Position numbers and translations under genes: made by a program. DNA of 64,000 nt, taken from positions 186,001-250,000 of the forward strand of contig NZ_JOFJ01000006.1 in the NCBI RefSeq assembly GCF_000718255.1, read 5' to 3'. Each line of letters opens with the position of its first letter. Within the stretch, counting starts at the first letter, position 1. Below are positions 34,325 through 43,025 of the stretch, in pieces. The stretch is from Spirillospora albida (GTDB lineage Bacteria > Actinomycetota > Actinomycetes > Streptosporangiales > Streptosporangiaceae). The notes beneath the pieces were generated by a model, which saw only the letters and a program-made list of their open reading frames with translations, was not told the origin of the DNA and did no database searches.

Positions 34325-36391
34325 TCAGCCCGCGGGCGCGACGCTGACGGCGCAGACCTTGAACTCCGGCATGCGGGACGTCGGGTCCAGCGCCGCGTTG
34401 GTGAGGGTGTTCGCGCGGCCGGCGCCCGGCCAGTGGAACGGCATGAAGACCGTGTCCGCGCGGATCGTGTCGGTCAGGCGGGCCTTCGCGACCGCGATTC
34501 CGCGGCGGCTGGCCACCCGCACCGGCGCCCCGTCCTCGATGCCGGCGCGCTCGGCCAGGTCGGGGTGCATCTCCACGAACGGCTCCGGCGCCGCCGCCGT
34601 CAGTTCCCGGACGCGCCGCGTCTGGGCCCCCGACTGGTACTGCGCGAGGACGCGCCCGGTCGTCAGGTAGAGCGGGTAGTCGGCGTCCACGTCCTCGGCC
34701 GGCCCCCGCTGCTCGACCGGGAGGAGGCGGGCGCGGCCGTCCGGCGTCGGGAAGCGGTCCAGGTAGGGGCGCGGCGTGCCCGGGTGGTCCTCGGCGGGGC
34801 AGGGCCAGAAGACCCCGCCCTCCGCCTCGATCCGCTCGTAGGTGATCCCGGAGTAGTCGGCGACGCCGCCCGCGCTGGCGGCCCGCAGCTCGCCGAACAC
34901 GGCCCGGGGGTCGGTGCTCCAGTCGCCGGGGGCGGCCAGCCGGTTCGCGAGCGCGGAGATGATCTCCAGGTCGGTGCGGACGCCGTCCGGCGGCGGGACG
35001 GCGCGGCGGCGGCGCAGCACCCGGCCCTCCAGGTTCGTCATCGTCCCGGACTCCTCGGCCCACTGCGCGGTCGGCAGCACGACGTCGGCGCGCCGCGCGG
35101 TCTCCGACGGCACGAAGTCGGCCACCACCAGGAGGTCCAGGGCGTCCAGGCGGTCCTGGACGGACGCGGCGTTCGGTGCCGACACCACCGGGTTCGACCC
35201 GAACAGCAGCATCGCCTTCGGGCCGCCGTCGGTGCCGAGTGCGTCGAGGAGCTCGTACGCGGAGCGGCCGGGGCCGGGCAGCGCGTCCGGATCGACGCCC
35301 CAAACCTTCGCGACATGCGTCCGCGCCGCCGGGTCGTCGATGCGGCGGTAGCCGGGGAGCTGGTCGGCCTTCTGGCCGTGCTCCCGCCCGCCCTGCCCGT
35401 TGCCCTGCCCGGTGATGCACCCGTACCCGGAGCCGGGCCTGCCGGGCAGGCCCAGCGCGAGCGCCAGGTTGATGAAGGCGGTCACGGTGTCGACGCCCTG
35501 GGCGTGCTGCTCGGCGCCCCGCGCGGTGAGGACCAGCGCCCTGCGCGCCGTGCCCAGCATCCGGACGGCCTCGCGCATGTGCGCCACCGGCACCCCGGTG
35601 ACGCGCTCGACCCGCTCCGGCCAGTACCCGTTCACGACCGTGCGGACCTCCGCGAACCCGGACGTGCGGGACGCGATGTACGGCTCGTCCAGGTACCCCT
35701 CGGTCATGGCGAGGTGCAGGAGGCCGTTGGCGAGCGCCAGGTCGGTGCCCGGCGTCGGCTGCAGGTGCAGGTCGGCCTGGCGGGCGGTCGCCGTGCGGCG
35801 CGGGTCGATGACGATGAGCGCCCCGCCCGCCTCCTTCTGCCTCGCGATGTGCCGCATGAACGGCGGCATGGTCTCGGCGACGTTGCCGCCCGCCATGAGG
35901 ATCACGTCGGCCTCCGCGACGTCCGTGATCGGGCCGGGCAGGCCGCGGTCCATCCCGAACGCGCGGCCCGACGCGGCCGCGGCCGACGACATGCAGAACC
36001 GGCCGTTGTAGTCGATCTGCGAGGTGCGCAGGGCGATCCGCGCGAACTTGCCGAGCTGGTACGCCTTCTCGTTCGTCAGCCCGCCGCCGCCGAACACGGC
36101 GACGGCGTCCGGCCCGTGCGCGCCCTGGAGCGCGCGGATCCGCGCGGTGATCAGGTCGAGGGCCTCGTCCCAGGTGCAGGGTTCCTGCGGGCCGCCGGGC
36201 GCGCGCCGGACGAGCGGCGTGGTCAGCCGGTCCGGGACGGTCAGCAGTGACGCCGCCGACCAGCCCTTCTGGCACAGACCGCCCTGGTTGGCGGGCACGT
36301 CGTCGCGCGGCGCGACCACCCCGTCCCCCGTGAGCGTCATCCCGCACTGCAGCGCGCAGTAGGGGCAGTGCGTGGGCGTGCTGCCCGCCAT
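34325..36391 (-). CDS. nasC: Assimilatory nitrate reductase, molybdopterin catalytic subunit
   Basis: Reduces nitrate to nitrite in the cytoplasm using a bis-MGD molybdenum centre. The 688-residue protein has the N-terminal [4Fe-4S] motif CPYCALQCG...CQKG (C9, C12, C16 and a fourth near 40), the molybdenum-ligand cysteine in NGRFCMSS (near 133) and the C-terminal molydopterin dinucleotide-binding domain with LTTGRVLAQYQSG and FHWPGAGRAN. No signal peptide, as expected for the assimilatory type. It lacks a fused BFD domain, which fits the separate NasB-like protein. Convergent with the nirB operon. Confidence 0.93.
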   Translation of the reverse strand: MAGSTPTHCPYCALQCGMTLTGDGVVAPRDDVPANQGGLCQKGWSAASLLTVPDRLTTPLVRRAPGGPQEPCTWDEALDLITARIRALQGAHGPDAVAVFGGGGLTNEKAYQLGKFARIALRTSQIDYNGRFCMSSAAAASGRAFGMDRGLPGPITDVAEADVILMAGGNVAETMPPFMRHIARQKEAGGALIVIDPRRTATARQADLHLQPTPGTDLALANGLLHLAMTEGYLDEPYIASRTSGFAEVRTVVNGYWPERVERVTGVPVAHMREAVRMLGTARRALVLTARGAEQHAQGVDTVTAFINLALALGLPGRPGSGYGCITGQGNGQGGREHGQKADQLPGYRRIDDPAARTHVAKVWGVDPDALPGPGRSAYELLDALGTDGGPKAMLLFGSNPVVSAPNAASVQDRLDALDLLVVADFVPSETARRADVVLPTAQWAEESGTMTNLEGRVLRRRRAVPPPDGVRTDLEIISALANRLAAPGDWSTDPRAVFGELRAASAGGVADYSGITYERIEAEGGVFWPCPAEDHPGTPRPYLDRFPTPDGRARLLPVEQRGPAEDVDADYPLYLTTGRVLAQYQSGAQTRRVRELTAAAPEPFVEMHPDLAERAGIEDGAPVRVASRRGIAVAKARLTDTIRADTVFMPFHWPGAGRANTLTNAALDPTSRMPEFKVCAVSVAPAG

Positions 36392-36528
36392 CCGCCGTCC
36401 TCCGTCCGTACCGTCACCTGTCGGTCCGGACGCTAGTCAGGCCCCGTTACGCGGCCGGGTGCGCACTGTGTCGCCTGCGCAACGTCGCCCTCACATCCGA
36501 CACACGGGCGATGTCAGACCGATAACCC

Positions 36529-36594
36529 GAACAGTGATGTTCAATTCACCTCGATCTCCGGCTAGTCTAACTTGAACATGTCTGTTCGAGTTAG
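36529..36594 (+). promoter_or_regulatory. Duplicated operator and promoter of the MFS gene
   Basis: GAACA-N4-TGTTC occurs twice, at 36529-36542 and at 36574-36587, centres 45 bp apart. The second lies at the centre of a 28-bp inverted repeat (36567-36594) with CTAACT/AGTTAG arms, 11 of 14 positions matching per half. The repeat runs into the AGGAG ribosome binding site (36593-36597), so binding would block expression. The likely ligand-responsive repressor is the TetR protein encoded next. Confidence 0.65.
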
Positions 36595-36603
36595 GAGATC
36601 TCG

Positions 36604-37995
36604 GTGCATTCCCCTCCCGCCGCGCGGTGGCGCGCCCTCGTCCTGCTGTGCCTCGCCCAGTTCATGCTCGTCGTCGACATCACCGTCGTGAACGTCGCGC
36701 TGCCCACCATCGGCGCCGACCTCGGCCTCGACGGCACCGAGGCGACCTGGGTCGTCACCGCCTACGCCCTCTGCTTCGGCGGACTGCTGCTGCTCGGCGG
36801 GCGGCTCGCCGACGCCCTCGGCCGCCGCCGCGCCGTCCTGCTCGGCCTCGCCCTGTTCAGCGCCGCCTCCCTCGCCTGCGGGCTCGCGCCGGACGGCACC
36901 GTCCTGATCGCCGGGCGCGCCGTCCAGGGCGCCGGCGCCGCGCTGCTGTCCCCGGCCGCCCTCGCGATCATCACGACGGCCTTCCACGGCCCCGAACGGC
37001 ACCGCGCCCTCGGCGTCTGGGCCGCGATCGGCGGCACCGGCGCCGCCGCCGGCGTCCTGCTGGGCGGGCTGCTCGCCGGCGGTCCCGGCTGGGAATGGGT
37101 GTTCTTCGTGAACGTCCCCGTCGGCCTCGCCGTGCTGGCGCTGCTGCCGTCCGCCGTCGCCGCCGTGCCCCCCGTCCGCCGCCCCCTCGACCCGGCCGGC
37201 GCGCTCACCGGCACGCTCGCCGCGGGCGCGCTCATTTTCGGCCTCGTCCGGGCCGGGGAGGACGGCTGGGGTAGCGCCCCGGCTCTCGGCGCCCTCGCCG
37301 CGTCCGCCGTCCTCGCGATCGCGTTCGTGCTGGTGGAACGGGGCGTCCGGAGCCCGCTCGTGCCGCTGCCCTTCCTCGCCCGCCGGACGATCGCGACCGG
37401 CGGGCTGATCATGGTGGCCGCGTCGGTCATGATGCTGTCGGCGTTCTTCCTCTGCTCGCTGTACCTGCAGCACGTCCTCGGGCTCTCCGCGGTGCGGACC
37501 GGCCTGGCGTTCCTGCCCGCCGCCCTCGCCACCATCGCCGGCGCCCACCTGGCGTCGGGCCTGGTGGGACGGATCGGGCCGCGCCCCGTCGCCGCGACGG
37601 GATTCGCCCTCGCCGCCGCGGGCGCGCTGCTGCTCGCGCGCGTCCCGGCCGGCGGCCACGTCCTCACCGACGTCCTGCCCGGCTTCGTGCTGCTCGCCGC
37701 CGGGACGGGCGCCGGATTCGTGTGCGCCACCACCACCGCCATGAGCGGGATCGGGCACGACGAGGCCGGCGTCGCGTCCGGCATCGTCAGCACCGGCCAC
37801 GAGATCGGCGGCGCCCTCGGCGTCGCGCTCGCCGCCGCCTTCGCCGGCGCGAGCCTCGGCGGCGCGTCCGTGGACGGCTTCCAGGACGCGTTCACCGTGT
37901 TCGCGGGCGTGGCGGCGGCCGTCGCCGCGTTCGCGGTGCTGCTCGTCCCCGCCGGCCGCCCCGAACCCGGAGACGGCCCCGTCTTCGCCCACTGA
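36604..37995 (+). CDS. MFS drug exporter, DHA2 family (14 TMS)
   Basis: Proton-coupled exporter of 463 residues, similar to EmrB/QacA transporters. It has about fourteen membrane helices, the motif C of antiporters (VLLGGLLAG region after AAIGGTGAAAG) and motif A GGRLADALGRRRAV near 62-75. Start GTG is placed by AGGAG. The duplicated palindromic operator upstream and the TetR gene after it form a typical regulated efflux unit. Substrate unknown. Confidence 0.9.
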   Translation: MHSPPAARWRALVLLCLAQFMLVVDITVVNVALPTIGADLGLDGTEATWVVTAYALCFGGLLLLGGRLADALGRRRAVLLGLALFSAASLACGLAPDGTVLIAGRAVQGAGAALLSPAALAIITTAFHGPERHRALGVWAAIGGTGAAAGVLLGGLLAGGPGWEWVFFVNVPVGLAVLALLPSAVAAVPPVRRPLDPAGALTGTLAAGALIFGLVRAGEDGWGSAPALGALAASAVLAIAFVLVERGVRSPLVPLPFLARRTIATGGLIMVAASVMMLSAFFLCSLYLQHVLGLSAVRTGLAFLPAALATIAGAHLASGLVGRIGPRPVAATGFALAAAGALLLARVPAGGHVLTDVLPGFVLLAAGTGAGFVCATTTAMSGIGHDEAGVASGIVSTGHEIGGALGVALAAAFAGASLGGASVDGFQDAFTVFAGVAAAVAAFAVLLVPAGRPEPGDGPVFAH

Positions 37996-38003
37996 CGGCC
38001 CTC

Positions 38004-38009
38004 TACGCT
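38004..38009 (+). promoter_or_regulatory. Candidate leaderless -10 element for the tetR gene
   Basis: TACGCT ends 6 bases before the ATG at 38016, so the repressor may also be made independently of the MFS gene. Confidence 0.35.
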
Positions 38010-38015
38010 GAACGC

Positions 38016-38642
38016 ATGCCCAGCCCCACTCCGGATCCCGTACGGCGCCGTGCGCCGGATCCCCCGCGGCGCCGCGCGGACGCCGAGCGCAACATCGAGG
38101 CCATCCTCGACGCCGCCCTGCGCCGCCTGTCCCGCAACCCGTCGGCGGGCATGACCGAGATCGCGAAGGCCGCCGGGGTGGGCCGGGTCACCCTCTACGG
38201 GCACTTCCCGTCCCGGGAGGCGCTGGTCGAGACGCTGTTCCAGCGGTCCCTGGACGCCGCCGACGACGTCCTGGACGTCGTCGACATCGACACCGGCGCG
38301 GCGGACGAGGCGCTCGAGCGCCTCGTCCGCTCGTCCTGGCGGGTGCTGGACCGGCACCGGACGCTGCTGTCCGTCGCGCTGGAGGTCCTCGGGCCGGGCG
38401 GCGTCCGCGACCGGCACGGCGCGGTCCTCGCCCGCGTCGAGGGCCTCGTCCGCCGCGGCCAGGACGAGGGCGTCTTCACTGCGGACGCCCCGCCGGCATG
38501 GCTCGCCACGACCGTCTACACGCTGATGCACGCCGCCGCCCAGGAGGCCGACGAGGGCCGGCTGTCCGCCGACCGCGCCGCCGGCGTCCTGACCGGCACG
38601 ATCCTGGGCGCCCTGCGCGGCCCCGAACCGGAGGAACCGTGA
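38016..38642 (+). CDS. TetR-family repressor
   Basis: DNA-binding repressor of 208 residues. After a Pro/Arg-rich N-terminus the TetR helix-turn-helix spans about 25-70 (ILDAALRRLSRNPSAGMTEIAKAAGVGRVTLYGHFPSREALVE region), followed by a variable helical ligand-binding domain. Likely controls the MFS exporter through the palindromic sites at 36529-36594. The DUF2470 gene starts within its stop codon. Confidence 0.9.
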   Translation: MPSPTPDPVRRRAPDPPRRRADAERNIEAILDAALRRLSRNPSAGMTEIAKAAGVGRVTLYGHFPSREALVETLFQRSLDAADDVLDVVDIDTGAADEALERLVRSSWRVLDRHRTLLSVALEVLGPGGVRDRHGAVLARVEGLVRRGQDEGVFTADAPPAWLATTVYTLMHAAAQEADEGRLSADRAAGVLTGTILGALRGPEPEEP

Positions 38643-38929
38643 CCGCCTTCACCGAGGACGTCGTCCAGCAGATCGCGCGGCACATGAACGACGACCACGC
38701 CGCCGACTGCCTCACGATCTGCCGCGCGCTCGGCGGCCGCCCCGCCGCCACCGCCGCCCGCATGACCGGCCTCGACGCCGACGGCATCGATTTCGCCGTC
38801 ACGGAGAAGGGCGGCGAGACGGCGATCCGAATTCCGTGGGGTGAGAGGCCGACCGAACGCGACCAGGTCCGCCGCGAAGTCGTCCGAATGACGCGCGAAT
38901 CGCGCGCCGCGCTCGCCAATCGATCTTGA
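38639..38929 (+). CDS. DUF2470 domain protein
   Basis: Protein of 96 residues made entirely of a DUF2470 domain, which also occurs at the ends of haem-oxygenase-like HugZ and split-barrel flavoproteins. The HMNDDHAADCLTICRALGG block (about 15-33) is the family signature; its histidines may bind haem or metal, which is not shown for this protein. Overlaps tetR by 4 bases (GTGA), so it is coupled to the efflux regulator. Confidence 0.83.
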   Translation: MTAFTEDVVQQIARHMNDDHAADCLTICRALGGRPAATAARMTGLDADGIDFAVTEKGGETAIRIPWGERPTERDQVRREVVRMTRESRAALANRS

Positions 38930-39007
38930 CCGAATTGAGGTCCCGGGCACGTCCGTAATTGACCCGCCGTTTGACGTGCGGGGGTGCGGACATCTGCGGG
39001 GTGACCC

Positions 39008-39027
39008 GGGGGCCGAAAGCGGCCCCC
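39008..39027 (+). terminator. Intrinsic terminator after DUF2470
   Basis: GGGGGCCG-AAAG-CGGCCCCC is a perfect 8-bp stem with a tetraloop followed by GTTCCCTT. Confidence 0.7.
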
Positions 39028-39049
39028 GTTCCCTTGACCGGAGGCCGAC

Positions 39050-39238
39050 ATGCTCGCGATCGTCGCGGCGATCGTTTTCGCCATCGCCCTGCTCTTCGAC
39101 CTGGCGGACGTCTACTCGGACGCCTTCAACAACGGCACCATGACCGTTCTCGGCCTGCTCCTGCTCGCCCTTCACCTGGCCGGCGTCGGCACGAGCACGA
39201 ACTGGCGCCCCCGCTCCCACGCCCGGCGCCGCCGCTGA
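39050..39238 (+). CDS. Small two-helix membrane protein
   Basis: Predicted protein of 62 residues with two membrane helices (about 2-18 and 30-47) joined by a polar loop, and a basic C-terminal tail. A GGAGG ribosome binding site 5 bases upstream makes it credible despite its size. No family recognised. The 199 bp downstream, before the exonuclease gene, hold only a TACAACGT element at 39247-39263. Confidence 0.6.
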   Translation: MLAIVAAIVFAIALLFDLADVYSDAFNNGTMTVLGLLLLALHLAGVGTSTNWRPRSHARRRR

Positions 39239-39246
39239 CCGGTACA

Positions 39247-39263
39247 GATCTACAACGTAAAGG
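39247..39263. promoter_or_regulatory. TACAAYGTMAAG element, copy 1
   Basis: GATCTACAACGTAAAGG. Related sequences lie at 49781-49800 and 52860-52877, all in intergenic DNA at gene ends. Role unknown. Confidence 0.25.
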
Positions 39264-39437
39264 CCCCCGGCCCGGCGAGCGCGTCGCCCCATCGCAAGGT
39301 GCGGCGAGGCGCGAGCCGGGCCGCCGCCCGAGCCGTCCAGGACGCGTCCGCCGGCGGGCGGTGGTCATCACCACAGCCGCGCGGCGGCCGGGACCGATGA
39401 ACGGGGCGGCGCGGGAAGGCGGCGTGACCGGCCGGGG

Positions 39438-40367
39438 TCAGCGGGACAGGGCGTTGAGGAGGCGGTTCACGGGGCTGCCGAGGTTCCACTCGTCGGCCAG
39501 CGCGACCAGGGTCTCCGGGTCGCGCGGTGCGGTGGGGAGGCGGTCGTCCAGGGAGCCGAGCTCGGGGGCGCCGATGTCGGTGACGACCCGCACCACCGTC
39601 TCCGCGGACGCCAGGTAGTCGCGGGCCGCCTCCATGCGGCGGCGGGCGCCCGCGGGGAAGCCCTCCTCGGTGCCGGCGTCGAGGGCCGCGAGGATGCCCG
39701 CCACGGAGCCGAACCGGGTGACCAGGGCGGCGGCGGTCTTGTCGCCCACGCCGGGCACGCCCGGCAGGCCGTCGCTCGGGTCGCCGCGCAGGGTCGCGTA
39801 GTCGGCGTAGCCGCGGCCGGGGATGCGGTACTTCTCCCCGACCTCCTTCTCGCCCATGACCTGGAGGTTCCGGATGCCCCGCGCGGTGTAGAGGATGTTC
39901 ACGGGGCCGTCGTCCGCGACCAGCTGGAAGAGGTCGCGGTCACCGGTCACGATGTCGACCGGCCCGGCGGCGGCGCCCCGCGTGGCGAGCGTGCCGATCA
40001 CGTCGTCGGCCTCGTAGCCGGGGACGCCCACCCGCGCCAGCCCCACCGCGTCCAGGACGGCGTCGATGATCGGCAGCTGCGCCTCGAGCGCGTCGGGCGT
40101 CTGGTCGCCGCCGTCCGCCGCCACCCGGTGCGCCTTGTAGGAGGGCAGCGCCTCGACACGGAACGACGGCCGCCAGTCGGCGTCCATGCAGCACACGAGG
40201 CGGTCGGGGGAGCGGTCCTGCACCAGCCGCGCGATCATGTCGATGAGCCCGCGCACGGCGTTGACGGGCGTGCCGTCCGGCGCCGTCACCGACTCGGGCA
40301 CCCCGAAGAACGCGCGGAAGTACAGCGACGGCGTGTCCAGCAGCATCAGCCCGCTCATGGTGCTCAT
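39438..40367 (-). CDS. 5'-3' exonuclease (polymerase I N-terminal-like)
   Basis: Stand-alone flap/5' exonuclease of 309 residues. The metal-binding acidic residues are visible in the start LLDTPSLYFRAF, in CMDADWRPSFR, in YEADDVIGTLA and in IVTGDRDLFQLV, and the helix-hairpin-helix GLPGVPGVGDKTAAALV follows near 200. This matches the short 5'-3' exonucleases of actinobacteria that accompany, rather than replace, PolA. An ATG three codons in is an alternative start. Divergent from the M24 peptidase gene with 71 bp between. Confidence 0.9.
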   Translation of the reverse strand: MSTMSGLMLLDTPSLYFRAFFGVPESVTAPDGTPVNAVRGLIDMIARLVQDRSPDRLVCCMDADWRPSFRVEALPSYKAHRVAADGGDQTPDALEAQLPIIDAVLDAVGLARVGVPGYEADDVIGTLATRGAAAGPVDIVTGDRDLFQLVADDGPVNILYTARGIRNLQVMGEKEVGEKYRIPGRGYADYATLRGDPSDGLPGVPGVGDKTAAALVTRFGSVAGILAALDAGTEEGFPAGARRRMEAARDYLASAETVVRVVTDIGAPELGSLDDRLPTAPRDPETLVALADEWNLGSPVNRLLNALSR

Positions 40368-40438
40368 GCTGCCATGCCGGTCCGTCAGAATTGACGCGTC
40401 GTGATCGAGTGCAGGGTGTGGCCGGGGGAGGAGCCGGG

Positions 40439-41554
40439 ATGGATGTGACGACGGAGTTGTATCCGCGCGAGCGGGTGGGGCGGGTGCGCGAGGCGACCGC
40501 GAAGGCCGGGCTGGGGGCGGTGCTGCTGACGCCCGGTCCGGACCTGCGGTACGTCACCGGGTACGACGCGCACCAGCTGGAGCGGCTGACCTGCCTGGTG
40601 GTTCCCGCGTCCGGGGAGCCGTTCATGGTCGTGCCGCGGCTGGAGCTGCCCGCCGCCGAGGCGTCCCCGGCGGGGCGGCTCGGCATCGAGTTCGTGCCGT
40701 GGGACGAGACCGACGACCCGTACGCGCTCACGGCGCGCAGGCTCCCGCAGGGCCTGGACCGGGTGGGGCTCGCCGACCGGATGTGGGCCGTCATGGCGCT
40801 GCGGTTCCGGGCCGCGATGCCCGGCGCCGAGCAGGTCGCGGCGGGCGGGGTGCTGCGGGAGCTGCGGATGCGCAAGAGCGCCGCGGAGGTCGAGGCGCTC
40901 CGCGAGGCGGGCGCGGCCATCGACCGGGTGCACCGGCGGGTGCCGGAGTTCCTCAGGGCGGGCCGGACGGAGCGGGAGGTCGGCCGCGACATCGCCGACG
41001 CGATCATCGCCGAGGGCCACGCGACCGTCGACTTCGTCATCGTGGGCTCCGGCCCGAACGGCGCGAACCCGCACGCGGAGCTGTCGGACCGCGTGATCGG
41101 GCCGGGCGAGCCCGTGGTGGTGGACATCGGCGGGACCATGCCGTCCGGGTACTGCTCCGACTCCACCCGCAACTACTGCGTGGGGGAGCCGCCCGCCGAC
41201 TACCGCGCCTACCACGCGGTGCTGGAGGAGGCGCAGCGCGTGTCGTGCGAGGCGGTCCGTCCGGGAGTCACGCCCGAGGCGGTGGACGCGGCGGCCCGCG
41301 ACGTCATCGCGGCGGCCGGGCTCGGCGAGCACTTCTTCCACCGGACCGGCCACGGCATCGGCCTGGAGTCGCACGAGGAGCCCTACATCGTCGCGGGCAA
41401 CACCGAGCCGCTGGAGGCGGGCATGGCGTTCTCCGTGGAACCGGGCATCTACCCGGGGCCGCACGGCGCCCGCATCGAGGACATCGTCGTGTGCACACGG
41501 GACGGATTCGAGCCGATGAACGTCGTCGACCACGGCCTCTTCGTCGTCGATTGA
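40439..41554 (+). CDS. Xaa-Pro aminopeptidase-like metallopeptidase (M24)
   Basis: Cytoplasmic dimetal peptidase of 371 residues predicted to cleave the N-terminal residue before proline. All five metal ligands are present: D in VVDIGG, D in CSDSTRN, H in TGHGIGLESHEE, E in VEPGIY and E in RIEDIV. The N-terminal creatinase-like domain spans about 1-140. GGGGGAGGAG directly before the ATG supports the start. A strong terminator follows. Confidence 0.9.
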   Translation: MDVTTELYPRERVGRVREATAKAGLGAVLLTPGPDLRYVTGYDAHQLERLTCLVVPASGEPFMVVPRLELPAAEASPAGRLGIEFVPWDETDDPYALTARRLPQGLDRVGLADRMWAVMALRFRAAMPGAEQVAAGGVLRELRMRKSAAEVEALREAGAAIDRVHRRVPEFLRAGRTEREVGRDIADAIIAEGHATVDFVIVGSGPNGANPHAELSDRVIGPGEPVVVDIGGTMPSGYCSDSTRNYCVGEPPADYRAYHAVLEEAQRVSCEAVRPGVTPEAVDAAARDVIAAAGLGEHFFHRTGHGIGLESHEEPYIVAGNTEPLEAGMAFSVEPGIYPGPHGARIEDIVVCTRDGFEPMNVVDHGLFVVD

Positions 41555-41576
41555 CAAACAGCGGGGCCTCGCACGG

Positions 41577-41607
41577 GCGGGCGCGGACGGTTTCCGTCCG
41601 CGCCCGC
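41577..41607 (+). terminator. Strong intrinsic terminator
   Basis: A perfect 14-bp stem (41577-41590 with 41594-41607) with a TTT loop is followed by ACCTTTT. It closes the peptidase gene before the sugar importer operon. The 244-bp gap also holds an A/T-richer promoter region near 41640-41760, including TAGTCT near 41738. Confidence 0.8.
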
Positions 41608-41798
41608 ACCTTTTCCCGGCCGTGAACTCCCGGGGCAGGTGTGAGACAGCGGAAACATGTGCATAACGATCTCTGCACCAAATGTGCCGCCGATGGCTGA
41701 CGACATTGCGGGCGGGGTACCGGTGCGTGTACTTCCTAGTCTCATTGTCACGCGGGGCAGTGCCCGTGCGGTTCGTTGCCGGAAGAGGAGGAGACGCC

Positions 41799-43025
41799 GT
41801 GGCCGAGGTCGATCTGACCGGTGTCGGGAAGGTCTATCCCGACGGCACGCGCGCCGTGACGGACCTGAACCTGCACGTCGCGGACGGGGAGTTCCTCGTT
41901 CTGGTCGGGCCGTCGGGATGCGGGAAGACCACCGCGCTGCGGATGGTCGCCGGGCTGGAGGACATCTCCGAGGGCAGCGTCACCATCGGCGGCCGGGTCG
42001 TGAACCGGGTCCCGGCGCGCGACCGGGACGTCGCGATGGTGTTCCAGAGCTACGCGCTCTACCCGCACCTGTCCGTCCGCGACAACATCGGGTTCGGGCT
42101 GTCGCTGCGGAAGGTGCCGAAGGCGGAGATCCGGGAGAAGGTCGACCGGGCCGCGGACATCCTCGGCCTCACCGACCACCTGGCCCGCAAGCCCCGCAAC
42201 CTGTCGGGCGGGCAGCGGCAGCGCGTGGCGATGGGCCGCGCGATCGTCCGGGAGCCGCAGGCGTTCCTCATGGACGAGCCGCTGTCGAACCTGGACGCCA
42301 AGCTGCGCGTCCAGATGCGCGCCGAGATCGCCCGCATCCAGCGCGACCTCGGCGTGACCACGATCTACGTCACCCACGACCAGACCGAGGCGATGACGCT
42401 CGGCGACCGGGTCGCGGTGATGAAGAAGGGCGAGCTGCAGCAGGTCGCGCCGCCGCAGGAGCTGTACGACCGGCCGGCGAACCTGTTCGTCGCCGGGTTC
42501 ATCGGCTCACCCGCCATGAACCTGCTGAAGGGCACGCTGTCCGGGGACGCGGCGAACCCGCGCCTGGAGATCGGCGGCCAGACGCTGGCGCTCGCCGGCG
42601 AGGTGCTGACCGGGCACCCCGCGCTTGCGTCCTACTTCGGGCGGGACGTCGTCGTCGGCATCCGCCCGGAGGACATGGAGGACGCCGAGCTCGTCGACGC
42701 GCCGGACGGCACGACGCTGACGTCGTCGGCCGACCTGGTCGAGGCGATGGGCTCGGACGTGCTCGTCCATTTCGCGGTGGAGGCCGGGCAGGTCGTCACC
42801 GAGGACACCAAGGAGCTCGCCCGCGACGCGGGGACCGACGTGCTGGGCGGCCTGGAGGCGCCCCACACGGTCCTGGTGGCGCGGTTCAGCCCCCGAACGC
42901 GTGTGAAGGTGGGCGATCCGGTGACCGTGCGAGTCGACACCGGCCGCCTGCACTTCTTCGATATCGAGTCCGGTGCGTCGATCTGGGGATCGGACGCCGG
43001 GCCGACCAGGGAGGATGAGGGATGA
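41799..43025 (+). CDS. Sugar ABC importer ATP-binding protein (MsmK/UgpC type)
   Basis: ATPase of 408 residues energising the importer encoded by the next three genes. Walker A GPSGCGKTT is near residue 38, the LSGGQRQR signature near 135 and Walker B AFLMDEPLSNLD near 155. The C-terminal third is the TOBE/MalK regulatory fold typical of carbohydrate importers. GAGGAGGAG before the GTG gives a good ribosome binding site. Its stop overlaps the binding-protein ATG by 4 bases. A second, similar ATPase is encoded downstream on the other strand. Confidence 0.93.
   Translation: MAEVDLTGVGKVYPDGTRAVTDLNLHVADGEFLVLVGPSGCGKTTALRMVAGLEDISEGSVTIGGRVVNRVPARDRDVAMVFQSYALYPHLSVRDNIGFGLSLRKVPKAEIREKVDRAADILGLTDHLARKPRNLSGGQRQRVAMGRAIVREPQAFLMDEPLSNLDAKLRVQMRAEIARIQRDLGVTTIYVTHDQTEAMTLGDRVAVMKKGELQQVAPPQELYDRPANLFVAGFIGSPAMNLLKGTLSGDAANPRLEIGGQTLALAGEVLTGHPALASYFGRDVVVGIRPEDMEDAELVDAPDGTTLTSSADLVEAMGSDVLVHFAVEAGQVVTEDTKELARDAGTDVLGGLEAPHTVLVARFSPRTRVKVGDPVTVRVDTGRLHFFDIESGASIWGSDAGPTREDEG

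Noticed and set aside
36413..36461. GlnR site before the nitrate reductase gene
   Set aside because: Only single GTCAC and GTTAC half-sites are present without a matching partner at 11-bp spacing.
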